From Ahaetulla prasina (taxonomy: Eukaryota > Chordata > Lepidosauria > Squamata > Colubridae), in contig NC_080540.1 in the NCBI RefSeq assembly GCF_028640845.1, positions 134,444,420-134,508,419 on the forward strand: a stretch of DNA of 64,000 nucleotides, written 5' to 3'. The position numbers were made by a program, and so were the translations under genes. The notes beneath the pieces were generated by a model. It did no database searches, was not told the origin of the DNA, and was given only the letters and a program-made list of their open reading frames with translations. Numbering within the stretch: position 1 is the stretch's first letter; each line of letters starts with the position of its first letter. Shown in pieces: positions 26,558 to 39,217 of the stretch.

Positions 26558-27192
26558 CATTGCACCACTGAACCATGGATGTGTGTGCATTTATATAATT
26601 TATATGTTGCTACCTGCTACAATTATAAACATCTCAAAGTGATAACAAATTTAGCTATAAAGGATTCAAACGTATATTGCTAGTTGTAACTTTCTGGATT
26701 CATCTTTAACATTTGCTTTATTTTTGAACAGCTTTTGTAAAGCCTACAGTAACTATTTTGTATTTTGTTATGAAGAGGTTGATGATTTTTAATGAAGTTT
26801 TCATAGTGCCTCTTGAAAGAAAATTGTTGTCTGAAAATAAGATAGGCTACATGGATTAAGTTTAGTGAACTAGCACATATCTAAATATCAAGTTAAGAAA
26901 AGGAAACTTTGGCATGAACAAGATATATCATCATAGTCCATATATTTTCATGTTTCTAGGGTTAAAATAAAATTTCATAGTGATTGCCAGTCAGGAAAAT
27001 AAATACCTCATTTAAAAAAAGGTGTATGTGATGATTCATATTATTACAGAAACACTGAAATGCAGTTACTACTTTTATCTCTTCTGTTTGTCATACAAAA
27101 TAAACATCTGTTACCAGAAGGAGGGAAAATTAGAACTGGGTAATTATTAAATCATTTTATTATGAAGGATAGTAATAATTTCCCAGCTCTTT

Positions 27193-27233
27193 AGAGAGAG
27201 AGAGAGAGAGCTTGTGGAAGCTTGTGGAAGCTT
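27193..27233. repeat. (AG)n run and short tandem repeat
   Basis: AGAGAGAGAGAGAGAGAG followed by tandem copies of an 11-base unit (CTTGTGGAAGC). Confidence 0.8.
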
Positions 27234-27318
27234 AATGACCAATAAATTTTAATTATTAGTTTTATCTGGGTCCAGAGCAGTAGTAGTTATATTGCTGCTT
27301 GTTTTTTTTAAATTATTA

Positions 27319-27578
27319 TTATTTGAATTTATATCCCGCCCTTCTCCGAAGACTCAGGGCGGCTTACACTGTGTTAAGCAATAGTCTTCATCCATTTGTA
27401 TATTATATACAAAGTCAACTTTTTATTGCCTCCAACAATCTGGGTCCTCATTTTACCTACCTTATAAAGGATGAAAGGCTGAGTCAACCTTGGGCCTGGT
27501 GGGACCTGAACTTGCAGTAATTGCAAGCAGCTGTGTTAATAACAGACAGACTTAGTCTGCTGAGCCACCAGAGGCCCT
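27319..27578 (+). repeat. Composite repeat, uninterrupted copy
   Basis: This is the full-length counterpart of 1481-1556 + 3031-3212. It starts with the inverted CR1-tail motif (ATATCCCGCCCTTCTCCGAA) and runs to CTGCTGAGCCACCAGAGGCC. It serves as the empty site for the CR1 insertion at 1557. Confidence 0.75.
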
Positions 27579-28718
27579 GTTCAGTAACTATGTGAATCTG
27601 TTGAGCTTTTTATTTAGCATCATGAATAGATTTAGGTAATTCTTTTGGCAAACATGGAAGCCTACAGGCAGCAATTATTACCATATTGGCATACTATAGT
27701 TTATGTAGATTAAGGCAGAAGCTTTTCAGAAAACTGGTTGTAATGTTAAAAATTCACCGATACACAGGTTAAGATTGGAATATTAAGCAGAACAAGTGAA
27801 CTAATAGTATGCTGTCTATCTATTATTGTTCATGAGGTTTATGAACAATGTTTATTTAAAATTCACTAAAGAGAAGAACAATAATAAATAGCTATTCTTG
27901 GCTTTAGCATTATGATAACTAAATTAAAATTAATTATAGTGATATATCAGGGTTTTTGTTGTTTTTGCCATGAGAAGAATGTCATCTTTTGGCATCAGAT
28001 TTAATGGTGCAACTAAAAATCAAATCACTTTAAGAAACATGTGGTCTGTTCTGGTTTCCGTGTAGAGTTAAGATGGCAAGTGGGTACCTTTTTACACATT
28101 GCCTACAATGATGGTGATAATTTGTTGTAAGATCTACTAGTAGCAGAGATGATGAATGTAGGATTCTATCTTGACAAGCTGCTTGTACACTAGTGCCTTT
28201 GAATCTTTTGACAACATTTTAGGTCTGAAAACAAAACAAAACCCTTCCCTGTATAGGCCTGAATACAAAGCATCTGAAGGAGTGTTTTGTCTCATCCTTA
28301 TTGATTGGCAGTAATGAGGATAGAAAGGTATGTGCCATTCTTCTAGGCAGACAGCAACCATATCCCCATCCCTTCTCAGTTAATTTGGGTACTCTTTGGG
28401 CAAGGCTGTTCATCATCCTGTGCTTTATTTAGAGGAACAGACATCTGCCCACTCTTGATGTTGGTGAAACACTGCAGAGATGAATGTGATGGGGCAAAAG
28501 CCTGGTTTTGACGTAACCATTCTTCATTGAAAAAGAATGAAAATGTTGAAAAACTTCCTGATTAGGAAAAAATGCTAATGAACAGATGGTGTTACTATTT
28601 TGTCATGTTGTGGAAATACATTAGTTGCTGCTGAGTGTGATATGAAGTACAGCCTAGCATAGTTTAGGTAGATAATTGTGATTTAGATCTTTGCGTGAAA
28701 GGGATTGCATTAGTTCAA

Positions 28719-31480
28719 TTTATTTATTTATTTTATTATTTAAATTTTTATACCGCCCTTCTCCCGAAGGACTCAGGGCGGTTCACAGCCAATTAAAATA
28801 CACAATGATACAATAAATACAATTAAAATACAGTTAAAAAACTTATTGAATTGGCCAAGATTAAAATTTAGAATAAAAACCCATTAAAAAACCCATAAAT
28901 TTAAAACTAACCCAGTCCAGCGCAGATGAATAAGTGAGTTTTAAGCTCGCGACGAAAGGTTCGGAGGTCCGGAAGTTGGCGGAGTCCTGGGGAGTTCGTT
29001 CCAGAGGGCGGAGCCCCACAGAGAAGGCCCTTCCTGGGCGCCGCCAGACGACACTGTCGCTACCGACGGCACCCTGAGGAGTCCCTCTGTGAGAGCGCAC
29101 GGGCCGGTGAGAGGTATCCGGTAGCAGCAGGCGGTCCCGTAAATAGCCCGGCCCTATGCCATGGAGCGCTTTGAAGACGTTCACCAACACCTTGAAGCGC
29201 ACCCGGAAGGCCACAGGTAGCCAGTGCAGCCTGCGCAGGATAGGTGTCACACGGGAGCCACGAGGGGCTCCCTCTATCACCCGCACAGCTGCATTCTGGA
29301 CTAACTGAAGCCTCCGGATGCCCCTCAAGGGGAGCCCCATGTAGAGAGCATTGCAGTAATCCAGACGAGACGTCACAAGGGCGTGAGTGACTGTGCACAA
29401 GGCATCCCGGTCTAGAAAGGGGCGCAACTGGCGCACCAGGCGAACCTGGTGGAAAGCTCTCCTGGAGGCGGCCGTCAGGTGGTCCTCAAAAGACAGCCGT
29501 TCATCCAGGAGAACGCCCAAGTTGCGCACCCTCTCCATCGGGGCCAATGACTCGCTCCCAACAGTCAGCCGTGGACTCAGCTGACTGTACCGGGATGCCG
29601 GCATCCACAGCCACTCCGTCTTGGAGGGATTGAGCTTGAGCCTGTTTCTCCCCATCCAGACCCGTACGGCTTCCAAACACCGGGACAGCACTTCGATAGC
29701 TTCATTGGGGTGGCCCGGTGTGGAAAAGTACAGCTGGGTGTCATCAGCGTACAGCTGGTACCTCACACCGAAGCCACTGATGATCTCACCCAGCGGCTTC
29801 ATATAGATGTTGAACAGAAGGCGAGAGAATCGACCCCGCGGCACCCCACAAGTGAGGCGCCGGGTCGACCTCTGCCCCCGTCAACACCGTCTGCGACCGG
29901 TCGGAGAGATAGGAGGAGAACCACCGATAAACGGTGCCTCCCACTCCCAATCCTCCAACCGCGCAGCAGGATACCATGGTCGATGGTATCGAAAGCCGCT
30001 GAGAGGTCTAATAGGACCAGGGCAGAGGAACAACCCTCATCCCTGGCCCTCCAGAGATCATCCACCAACGCGACCAAAGCCGCCTCAGTGCTGTAACCGG
30101 CCGGAGACCGGACTGGAACGGGTCAAGATAGACAGTTCCACCCAGGTGCGGGGGAAACTGATATGCCACCATACTCTCTACACCCTTCGCGGCGAAGCGA
30201 AGGTTGGAGACCGGACGATAATTACCTAAAACAGCCGGGTCCAGGGAAGGCTTCTTGAGGAGGGGGCTCACCACCGCCTCTTTCAAGGCGGCCGGAAAGA
30301 CCCCCTCCAACAAGGAAGCGCTCGTAATAGCCTGGAGCCAGCCTCGTGTCACCTCCTGAGTGGCCAGCACCAGCCAGGAGGGGCACGGGTCCAGTAAACA
30401 CGTGGTGGCATTCAATCTACCCAGCAACCTGTCCATGTCCTCGGGAGCCACAGGGTCAAATTCATCCCAGACAATATCACCAAGACCGCCTCAGCCGTCC
30501 CGTCCGAATCGCCACAATCCTGGTCCAGACCGCCCCGAAGCTGAACGATTTTATCGTATAGATACCCGTTAACCTCCTCAGCCCGCCCCTGCAACGGGTC
30601 ATCCCGCTCCCCCTGGTGAAGGAGGGAGCGGGTCACCCGAAACAGGGCAGCTGGGCGGTTATCTGCCGACGCAATGAGGGAGGAGGCGTAGCAACGCCGC
30701 TTCCTCAGTGCCACTAGGTAGGTCCTAGTATAGGATCTAACTAGTGTCCGATCAGCCTCTGAACGGCTGGACCTCCAAGAACTCTCTAGGCGCCTTCTCC
30801 GCGTTTCATCCCCTCAGCTCCTCGGAGAACCAAGGAGCCGGTTGGGATCTGCGCCGGGTCAGAGGTCGCAGAGGCACGACACGGTCTAAAGCCCCAGCCG
30901 CAGCCCGCTCCCAGGCTGCGGCTAGTTCCTCTGCCGTGCCGTGAGCCAGATCCTCAGGAATGGCCCAAGCTCCGTCCGAAACCTCTCTGGGTCCATCAGG
31001 CGCCTGGGACGGTACCATCGTAGTGGTTCCGTCTCCCTGCGGTGTTGGGTAGCGGTCAGAAAGTCCAGGCGAAGGAGAGAGTGATCTGACCATGACAAAG
31101 GTTCTGTGACTATATCTCTCAAGTCCAGATCCTTCAACCACTGACCAGAGATGAAAATCAGGTCCAGTGTGCCTCCCCCGATGTGAGTAGGGCCATCAAC
31201 TACTTGAGTCAGGTCCAGGGCTGTCATGGAGGCCATGAACTCCCGAGCTACTGTCGATGACGAGCCAGCAGATGGCAAGTTAAAGTCCCCCATGACTAAA
31301 AGTCTGGGGGTCTCCACTGCCACCCCGGCAAGCACCTCCAGAAGCTCGGGCAGGGCGGCTGTCACGCAGCAAGGAGCCAGGTACGCGACCAGCAAGCCCA
31401 TCTGACATCTATGACCCCACCTCACAAAGAGGGATTCACACCCGGCAATCTGAGGTACAGTGATATAGTAGATGGTATTG
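28719..31480 (-). mobile_element. CR1 LINE, long copy with endonuclease and RT regions, frameshifted
   Basis: The minus-strand order is as follows. Endonuclease part (31494-30922): LLVMGDFNLPSAGSS, GGTLDLIFISGQW and WSDHSLLRLDF. Linker and early RT (30714-30008): PCPSWLV and NYRPVSNLRF. RT core split by indels near 29850-30000: AFDTIDHG, then [20 protein letters not shown] and YADDTQLYF in frame 29844-28861. The 3' tail is at 28719-28800 (CAGGGCGGTATAAAAATTTA on the minus strand). Several small indels break the protein, so it is probably inactive. It lies antisense in ARHGDIA intron 1. The 5' end is incomplete. Confidence 0.9.
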
Positions 31481-31859
31481 ACATTAACTACCACTGTGCC
31501 GATTGGTCTACTGAATTATCTGATTGTGATTTTCTTCATCTGCTAGTGTTGTGCCACCCTTCTGTAAAAATTGTTTCCTTCCAGCATTCAATACTGCAAA
31601 CATACAACTCTTACTACTACTGTTATTAATATTATTTATATTGTATTTTTGTTGTTTGTATTATTTGTATTTATTTGATTTGCACATCTCATCTATGCAA
31701 TTCTGAGTGGCTCATAACTTTTAGCCCAGTATTTTCTGTCTGAGAACTTCCTGATACTTGCAATTAGCAGTATAGTATTTCTAATAAAAGAGTACATTCC
31801 TGAAATGACTTGTTTTTACTTTTGTCAATATTTACTGCAATGTTTCCATTGGATTATGG

Positions 31860-31945
31860 AACCAGTTTGATGTTACCAGTTTGGATAATGAAACATCTGC
31901 AAGAAAACAACCAAGCTGAGCAACAAAGACCCCCTCATATTTCCA
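31860..31945 (+). mobile_element. PLE terminal fragment with hammerhead-like motif
   Basis: TTGATGTTACCAGTTTGGAT, then AATGAAACATCTGCAAGAAA and ACAACCAAGCTGAG, is the same repeat end as at 47180-47290 and 60343-60445. The stem and the cleavage-site triplet (ATC) are eroded. Confidence 0.55.
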
Positions 31946-32775
31946 ATTCATTAACTGGAATCCAAGTGAATTTAATGGTTGAATGTTGAGAACTATTCGT
32001 GTAAGAAGCTTCTAGTTCTCTGCTGCAGATTTTCCTAGTAGCAAAGCCCTCAGTCTTACTTACATCAATGAATGTTTCCCTCTCAGGGTTATAATCAGAT
32101 TAAGTCTATTTCTGTTTTCTGAGAAAATTTTTTTGAAAGTTTGCTTCCATTTAGCTTCTTCTTTTGTTTCAGAGGTCTCCAAAGCATTGAGGTATGTTGC
32201 AAGAACTGAAAATCTGTTTAAACAAGATTGATTAGGGCAAGCTACAAATATGTTGCTCAGGTTTTCTCCATTGCCACAGTCAGACTGGATCTTGGGCATT
32301 AGTTGAGGACAAGAGTTAAAAGGACTATTTTACATTCTATAAAAATATTTCCAATTAACAAGAGAATCATTTATTGTTGCCCAGAATATAAAGTGATGCT
32401 TATTTAAAATGGAGATGGCCGTTTTTAGGGATTCATGGTTCACAGGCCAACTTTCTTGTGTTTTGCATTTCCTAATCTACATTTGGAGCCACTTTAAATC
32501 TTTAAATCCAACTTCAGCTGTGAGTTGCCATCCTTTTCTTTGGGGGTTATAAGGGTACACATTTCCAATTGGCTCTTCCATAGCTTTATTTAGGACAATA
32601 TATGTTCATATTCCTAAAAGACCTGTTAGTCTATATGGGTACTTGAAGCACATTCTTACGTAGTATACATAGAAGTTGTCACAATCATCCTTTTCTGACT
32701 CTTCTTATTCCTGTCCCTTCTCATATTCTAAGAGACACTTACTGATCAAGCCAGAAAGGAAACGTAGTATTAGAC
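31946..32775. other. Intron 1 stretch, nothing recognised
   Basis: No exon or clear repeat could be identified. Confidence 0.35.
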
Positions 32776-33373
32776 TGTTGTGACCAAGGCCCAAGTAGTG
32801 ATTACTAAACACAATTCAGTCCTCAACAAACTTATTTTATTAAAACAGCTGAGAATTAATTCATTCTCAGCTTCGTTCAAAACAAAATTCTTAATAACCA
32901 GTCAGTCAGCCTTATCACCAATCTTTGATGTCTTTGGCAACCTACCAAGTCTTTTCTTGGCAAAAACCCCATAAAGTTCAAGAGACGCTGACAAGAAGCA
33001 CGAAAATCAATGTTGCTTTCCTACAAAGAACCCAATGGCTTGTTACTGCTCTTTTAAGCCTTATGGGAGTGGACAATCATCTTCTGGCCTTACTCCTGAG
33101 TTGTCCTTTTTTCTTCAGCTGCTTTTGCCTTCTGGCAGCTCTTCGCATGCGTGCATTAGGAACAGGCTCCTCCTGTTCCTGTGCCTCTCTGCTGTCCACC
33201 TCTGGTGGTTCTGGAGTCCGCGTATCGTTCCCGGATGGCCCTGGCCCCATCTCTGCCTCCGATGCAGAGCCCTCGTCCAGGCCTTCCCCTGACTCCAGGA
33301 CTGGCCCCAGTCTCCTCACTGTCCGACTCCATTGCTAGGTTTGCAGGCTACTGGTGGACCACAACACAACACT
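32776..33373 (-). mobile_element. Solo-LTR-like repeat
   Basis: The block starts TGTTGTGACC and ends GGACCACAACACA, so it has matching TGTTGTG / CACAACA termini. Minus-strand AATAAAATAAG near 32838 would be its polyadenylation signal. The minus frame 33319-33077 is acidic then basic (PEVDSREAQEQEEPVPNARM) and I do not recognise it as a gene; it looks like translated repeat. No second LTR, internal coding region or clear target duplication was found. Confidence 0.4.
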
Positions 33374-33665
33374 GACACTGGGGTGTGCTTCCAGGGATCA
33401 AAAGCTACTATATCATTTAATTGCAAATTCAAGATAATTGTGAACACTTGTCTCTTTAAAATATCTTGGTTTTTAATAAACATTAGTTTGGGAAGGTTCT
33501 TTGTGCAACATAACACCTCTTCTGCACTTGGCTTATTTAAGATGATACTCTCTTAAATAAGTCAACTGAGATAAATATCTCAGTTGAGTTATTTAAGATA
33601 ATATCTTGCTACATCTGTTATTTTAATGCCAGCCAGATTTATTTATTTCCCTCAATTTTAAATTA

Positions 33666-34193
33666 CCGTATTTTTCAGTGTATAAGACGTAGTTTCCCTC
33701 CCAAAAAAGTGGGTGGAAATGTCTGTGTGTCTTATACAGCGAATGTTGTTCTGCCTCCGAGCAATTTACCTCCTTGCAGCACACAACCTGATCAGCTTCA
33801 GCACAGCTCGATTAAGCATGACTAGCTGATTGGTGGTTGGATCGGCCTCCCGGAATACCACCTATCAGCTGTGCCAGGCTGTAGGGATTGCCACCGCCCG
33901 TTTCTGCCCATCATTGTTTCCGCCTATCGTCACCTCTGTGCACCCCATTTTCTGTCTCCACGTGGCCCATTCCAGGCGGGGATGGGCAGCAGCAGTGATC
34001 TCTGCTGCTTGGAACAGGCCAAAAACAGGATGCGCCGGAGGCAGAAAATGGGATGCGCAGAGGCAGAAAATGGGACACACGGAAGCCATAAATTGCTGGG
34101 AGGCAGAATTCCCCCCCACCCTTGTTTTCCTCCTCAAAAGCTAGGTCTTCCGTGTCTTATACTTTGGAGCGTCTTATAGTCCAAAAAATACGA
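33666..34193. mobile_element. TIR miniature element flanked by TA
   Basis: Left end CCGTATTTTTCAGTGTATAA and the inverted right end TCGTATTTTTTGGACTATAA are imperfect terminal inverted repeats, with TA at 33664-33665 and 34194-34195. A related, partly deleted copy ends at 283. No transposase is encoded. TA flanks suggest a Tc1/mariner-type target, but this is not proven. Confidence 0.6.
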
Positions 34194-34199
34194 TAGTTT

Positions 34200-35040
34200 T
34201 TTAAACCTTGCTACTTGATAGTAATTTTTTGGAAATTCAGAGACTTGCAAATTATATTGTATAACTTGTTGGCTTAATAAAAGTATAGCAACATATATCT
34301 ATATAAACGTGTCATTCTTTTTTGTCAATTTCATTGTAATTCAAGTTCTCAAATGCAGAAATCAGATGTATGAAGAATACTGTCATATATTGTGATTTAT
34401 ACTTCCCGCAAATGAATATCTGCAAACTGGATATGCTCCATATGGGTTCTACTGCATGAATGTATCATGATACTTTAAGTCTTTTCCGTGTTGCAGTACA
34501 ATGATTTGTTGAATAGGCTAACAATATTTTGGAATATCCAAAATACTGGGTTTTCCAATCTGACTTTTTTCTGTGTAAACATCCTAGTTTGTTTGATTTT
34601 AGGGCTTCTTGAAAGCTTTGAACAATTGTATATAACTTCTCTTTGAGTTCTTTTTTCTTGCCATAATATCTAGGTTGTACTACTTTAAAGATATTGAGAA
34701 TTCAGTTTTGCAAGAGTTGGCAGCTTTATTCTCCATTTACTTTTACTAATTTTAAAGAGACGAAAAGTGAAAATAGTTGTGGAGGCCTTTCCAAGCTGTT
34801 TCTTAGTATCTCTCTCCTTGTGAGTTTTCTGGGCAGGGCACCTGAGAATGTAATTTAAATGAATCTGCAGGTATTTAGCTACACCTGGAAATTACAGATA
34901 AAAGGCTTTTGTTCCTTCTAGGTATTTTTATTCCACTGAACATAATAAACTGTTGAGGAGGAGGAGGAAGTTCAGATGTTCTGGCAAACTATTTCTAGCA
35001 CAGCCTTTTTCTGTTAATGTGGGCATGGTATCTATGGTCT
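34200..35040. other. Intron 1 stretch, nothing recognised
   Basis: AT-rich sequence with no coding exon or classified repeat. Confidence 0.35.
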
Positions 35041-35052
35041 GATGATCTAAGA

Positions 35053-35173
35053 CAGGGATCTCCAACTTTGGTCCCTTTAAGACTTCAACTCCCAGAGTTC
35101 CTCAGCCAGCTTTGCTTTGGCTCTGGGAGTTGAAGTCCACAAGTCTTAAAGGGACCAAGGTTGGAGACCCCTG
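35053..35173. mobile_element. hAT miniature element with 8-bp target duplication
   Basis: Termini CAGGGATCTCCAAC and, inverted, CAGGGGTCTCCAAC. The arms are nearly palindromic over the whole element (TTTGGTCCCTTTAAGACTT / AAGTCTTAAAGGGACCAAGG). ATCTAAGA is duplicated at 35045-35052 and 35174-35181. One arm lacks about 8 bases present in the other. Terminal sequence and 8-bp duplication both fit hAT. Confidence 0.88.
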
Positions 35174-35189
35174 ATCTAAGAGGCAATAC

Positions 35190-37395
35190 TTAACCCCAGG
35201 AGTCACAGTGCCTTTATTGATTGTGTACCTGGGCCTCTCTGCTTACTCTTGACACTATTAAGGCAATATTGGTTTCTGCAAACATCCATATGTTTTTAGA
35301 AGAAAAGCAGCTGTAGATCCTTCTAGGATGGCTCTTCTTCCTGGTTGTGGAGTCAAGTTCTTCCTGGGAAGTTTGGCCATCAAAATAGCTTGTCACATTG
35401 CAGCAGTCATTAGACTATTAGCTTTTGGGCCTAAGGAATGTAAGAAGAAAATATTCTGATTTTATGAGTGCTGCTAGGAAGCCATTGCGTATTTATAATT
35501 AGTTCTTCTTACAGTTCACCTACTGTGTTGACCCTTATTGCATGCTGTTCCTGTGTCTTAACAGTTCTTTCTTCTGTTGTTAAGGACATACTTATCTCCT
35601 AGGTTGTCTCAAAAGTTGTGAGATTTTCATCATGAAGTAATTTTTTAAGCATAATAGGTATAGATCCCAGGACGGGGCTCAGAGATAGGTGATTACTGTA
35701 TATATATTTCATATATAAATATATGAAATTTTCACAAAGCTGTGGGTCTGCAAAAATCTATGGATATCCTTAATAGCTTTTAGAAGAGTTGACGGAGAAA
35801 GAGCATTGGTGAATTTTGCAGTACAAGCTTGAGTATCAACAGTATATGTGAAGTAAGAACTACGTTATCTTTTGGTAAGCTTAAGGTTTCCTTTCCCCTT
35901 CACTGAGTTGAAAATGGAACAGGAACAGAAGCTTTTCAGCCCTAGATTAGTAGGAAAGCAACTGAGTTGTACCACTATAGCAAATCTTCAGTAATGTTAG
36001 AGGCATGTGGACCCACCCTTGGGATAGGAGCCAACTTCCTGACTTAAAGGGAGGGTGTGCTGCTTGCAGTAATGCAAGACTCAGCTACATCATTTTATAC
36101 TGTTAGTCTTGACAGCCGGCTGCTCTGCCTTACGAATGCTACTGCTGTCTGGAGCTTTTCTTCAGGGCTCCCTGCATACAGGTGAAGACTTGATAAGGAC
36201 TGAGTGGCTGAGGATTTTGAGTAGCCTTTCAAAGAGCAGAGGTGCTTCCTTGACACTGCGTCAAACTTTCTGTCGGCAAAACCATAGTTTCTGTAGTTCT
36301 TCATGTAGTCTTTCTTGTTGCTCTTTCAAAGACAGTTTGCTGCACAATAGTCAGAAGATGCTGCACATAGTGACCTCTTTATCGATAATGGTGCTCTAAG
36401 ATAGATGGGGTTTCCTTGGCTTGGATACAAAAACCATTCAAGAGTAGAATATACTGTGTCTGGTTTTTCCTTGGAATGGACACATACTTTGGCTGAGATG
36501 GTTTATCTAAAGAAATGCATCTCCGGTATGGTTTTAAATCTACCAGCTTCCTTTCCCACAGGAAAGAAGCTATTCCTTTCCATTGTCTGAGAAACCCCCT
36601 CCCTTTGTCTATTTTCCTCATTCTCTATCCTATAAATAAAAGGTGAGAGGGCCTAACATATCCCAGCATTTTTGCTTAATACTAAATTGTAGTAGAAAAC
36701 TATTTAAATTTTTTTTTCTTCCTGGTAGTATATTATGCATGCCTGTTGCTCATAAGGGGCGACCAGCATATGGTTTGTACAGTGTCATAACTAATCCTAT
36801 CAGAGAACACTAACAAGAATAAATGGTTGAAATAACCTTGAAAGATGTTTGTGTTTGTAAAAAACTGGGATCTAGGGACCCCCTTGAAAAAGTCAGGTGT
36901 AAAAGGTGTGGAGACGGTTGCGAAATTGTAGATAAACATATGTGATAAGAGTGTGGGTGCTGCTGTTAGACTCAATTCCCCATTTTAGCTAGATGAGATA
37001 ATTGAATTCTGTGTCACCAGCCTGTCTGTTCCACTTTCAGGAAGATCAAATGCTCTTATGTGGAAACTACAGATCTTTTGCACTTTCCCATTTATAGATG
37101 ATGCAGTGCTTCGTACTTGAATACAAACTGTATATTTCTTCTTTTCATGAAAAATGGTTCTATGCTGTGTTCAGGAGTGGCATTTGATATTTCTGTTCTA
37201 AAGAAATATTTAAAATATATTTAAAACAAACAAACAAGCAGTCCAATTTCCTCATTGATTCTTAGTGCAGTGCATTTCTACCTCAAACTCTACCTAATTA
37301 ACAAGGGCAGAAAAGTATTTTTTTAAGGCTTACACATACTGCACGTAAATTGTTTCACTTGCCACATTTGAGAGCTATTGAATTGTATATCCAAG
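35190..37395. other. Intron 1 stretch, nothing recognised
   Basis: This long stretch has only short chance frames. A short dyad around TATATATTTCATATATAAATA lies at 35700-35722. No gene or confident repeat call. Confidence 0.35.
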
Positions 37396-37401
37396 TATAA
37401 T

Positions 37402-37671
37402 CCGTGTTTCCCTGAAAATAAGACCCTTCTTATATTATTTTATTATTATTATTTATTATTATTATTTATTTGATTTTTATATCGCCTTTCTCCCGAAGGA
37501 CTCAGGGCGGTGTACAGGCAAAGTAAAAACAGGCAATACAATATACAATTTAAAATGCAAATTAAAAAACTTATTTTATAATTGGCCTAAAAATTTTGAG
37601 CATATTGCCATGTGCTCAAAAGCCCGATTGGGCTTATTATCAGGGGATGTTTTATTTGGGAGGAAACAGGG
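37402..37671. mobile_element. TIR miniature element carrying a CR1-tail insertion
   Basis: Left end CCGTGTTTCCCTGAAAATAA and right end GAGGAAACAGGG are inverted. The interior TGCTCAAAAGCCC...TTGGG matches the intact relative at 47312-47446. Between them (about 37435-37596) lies an inverted CR1 3' tip. Confidence 0.65.
37435..37596 (-). mobile_element. CR1 3' tip inserted in a TIR element
   Basis: (ATT)n, then ATATCGCCTTTCTCCCGAAG and GACTCAGGGCGGTGTACAGG, is the inverted CR1 3' end, as at 28740 and 49085. Only about 160 bases are present. Confidence 0.8.
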
Positions 37672-38135
37672 TATGTGTGATTGCTGCCTCTTCCTATGAG
37701 CTTCCTGTGTGAAGCCAATTTGGTTGAAACATTGATTTGTGGGTAGTCTGGCTTTCTGATGTTTCCAGGACTGGGATAAGTGCCAGACATCAGAGCTTTC
37801 CGGCTCTGATGCACATCTATGTACATCAGAAGCACTATAGAAGCACATCTCACTGTAGCTCTAACATAGCATACATTTTATAGTGAAATTCCTAGATTCG
37901 GTCCTCAGCATCTCCAGTTTATCACCTGAAACCTTGGAGAGCTGCTCCTCATCAGTTTGCAACTGCATTCCTGAGGATGTGTCCTTTGGCCTTGTTCCCA
38001 TAGTTCTCAGACTTCTCACTGTGACCATTTTTGGCTGAGAATTGTAATTTGTTGAAATCTAAATGCATCGGTACACTGAGTTTGTAGTTTATTGTCCCTG
38101 TTCCTATAAATACAGGAATGGAGTCCTTCTATTTT

Positions 38136-38136
<1 letters not shown>

Positions 38137-38167
<31 letters not shown>
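38137..38167. repeat. (CA)n microsatellite
   Basis: About 15 CA units followed by AAACAAACAAAG. Confidence 0.95.
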
Positions 38168-38171
<4 letters not shown>

Positions 38172-39217
38172 AACAAAGAAACTGTTTTACTGCTTTTTTA
38201 AAATGTAAGTTGGCATACTGCTTTACTTACATAAATGCTTCAGATCCCAGATAAGCTCCCTAAGCATTCTTGCAAAATAAAAATGAATACTGTAACTACA
38301 ATGTTGTGCTATGTTGGAAGTATGCCTACCTGCTTGGAGAAGAATAGGATTCAAATACGTAGAAATGATAAAGAACATTTTGGAGGGGGAGGATGGTAAT
38401 GAAGTGTACCTGTAGCGTCCTCAAGTTCCGGAATAGAACAGTACCTTCACTAAGTTGCCTAATAATTTGGTATTTAGGGACTTCCATATATGCTCTGACA
38501 GCCATATTGTGAACAGACACGTTCCTCATGGTAGCCATTTTGTGGAATCACACATAACTAGCTCAAAATTTTACTTTTGCTCATAAGAGTAGAGAAGTTG
38601 TGTCTCCCTAATTTAAAAGAATTGTTTTAGCATCACTTCATTACTTTCTCTTTGTAATATTCTGAGGCAAAGCATCTGGCATTATTTCAACTTATGGGTC
38701 CGCCCTGCCTCATCTTGTTCTCTTCCCTGTGCGATACAAATAAGTGTGTACTTTAGGAGAAACAGGTTCACATCTGGGCCGTTCAGTGTGTCACAAATGC
38801 AAATTACTCTTTCACTGGGTTCCAGTATCTGCTATATTTGATGGCACAACTTTCTTTTTCTGATCTTCTGATCTGAAAAAGATGCAAAAAGAAATAGTGA
38901 AAGCTATTCTTGCGTGCTTTATGTAGTCAGCAGGAGACTTGAGAATGTGTGAAATAATTTGCTCAGATTATGAACACTATCTATGATTACTTTTGCCACC
39001 TGCTTCTCTGTTTCTTTATTAATTGTTTAGAAAGTTCTTGGAAATTTATTTATTGCTCCTTCCCCCAAATGAAAGAGCTACTTAAGTTGGTCTTGGCATT
39101 CTGCAGTTGACTGCATTGGGCATGTCCACCTTCCCCAAAAAGGCAGCTGGTGACTTTGCAGTTTTGTGGCATGATTAGCTTATATGGGGTACTACTTGCC
39201 AGAAATAAACTAATTTA

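Noticed and set aside
33077..33319. 80-codon charged minus-strand ORF as a host gene
   Set aside because: It lies inside a solo-LTR-like repeat and has no recognised domain.
36095..36399. ORFs of 69-96 codons as a possible exon
   Set aside because: No convincing acceptor/donor pair and no homology I recognise.
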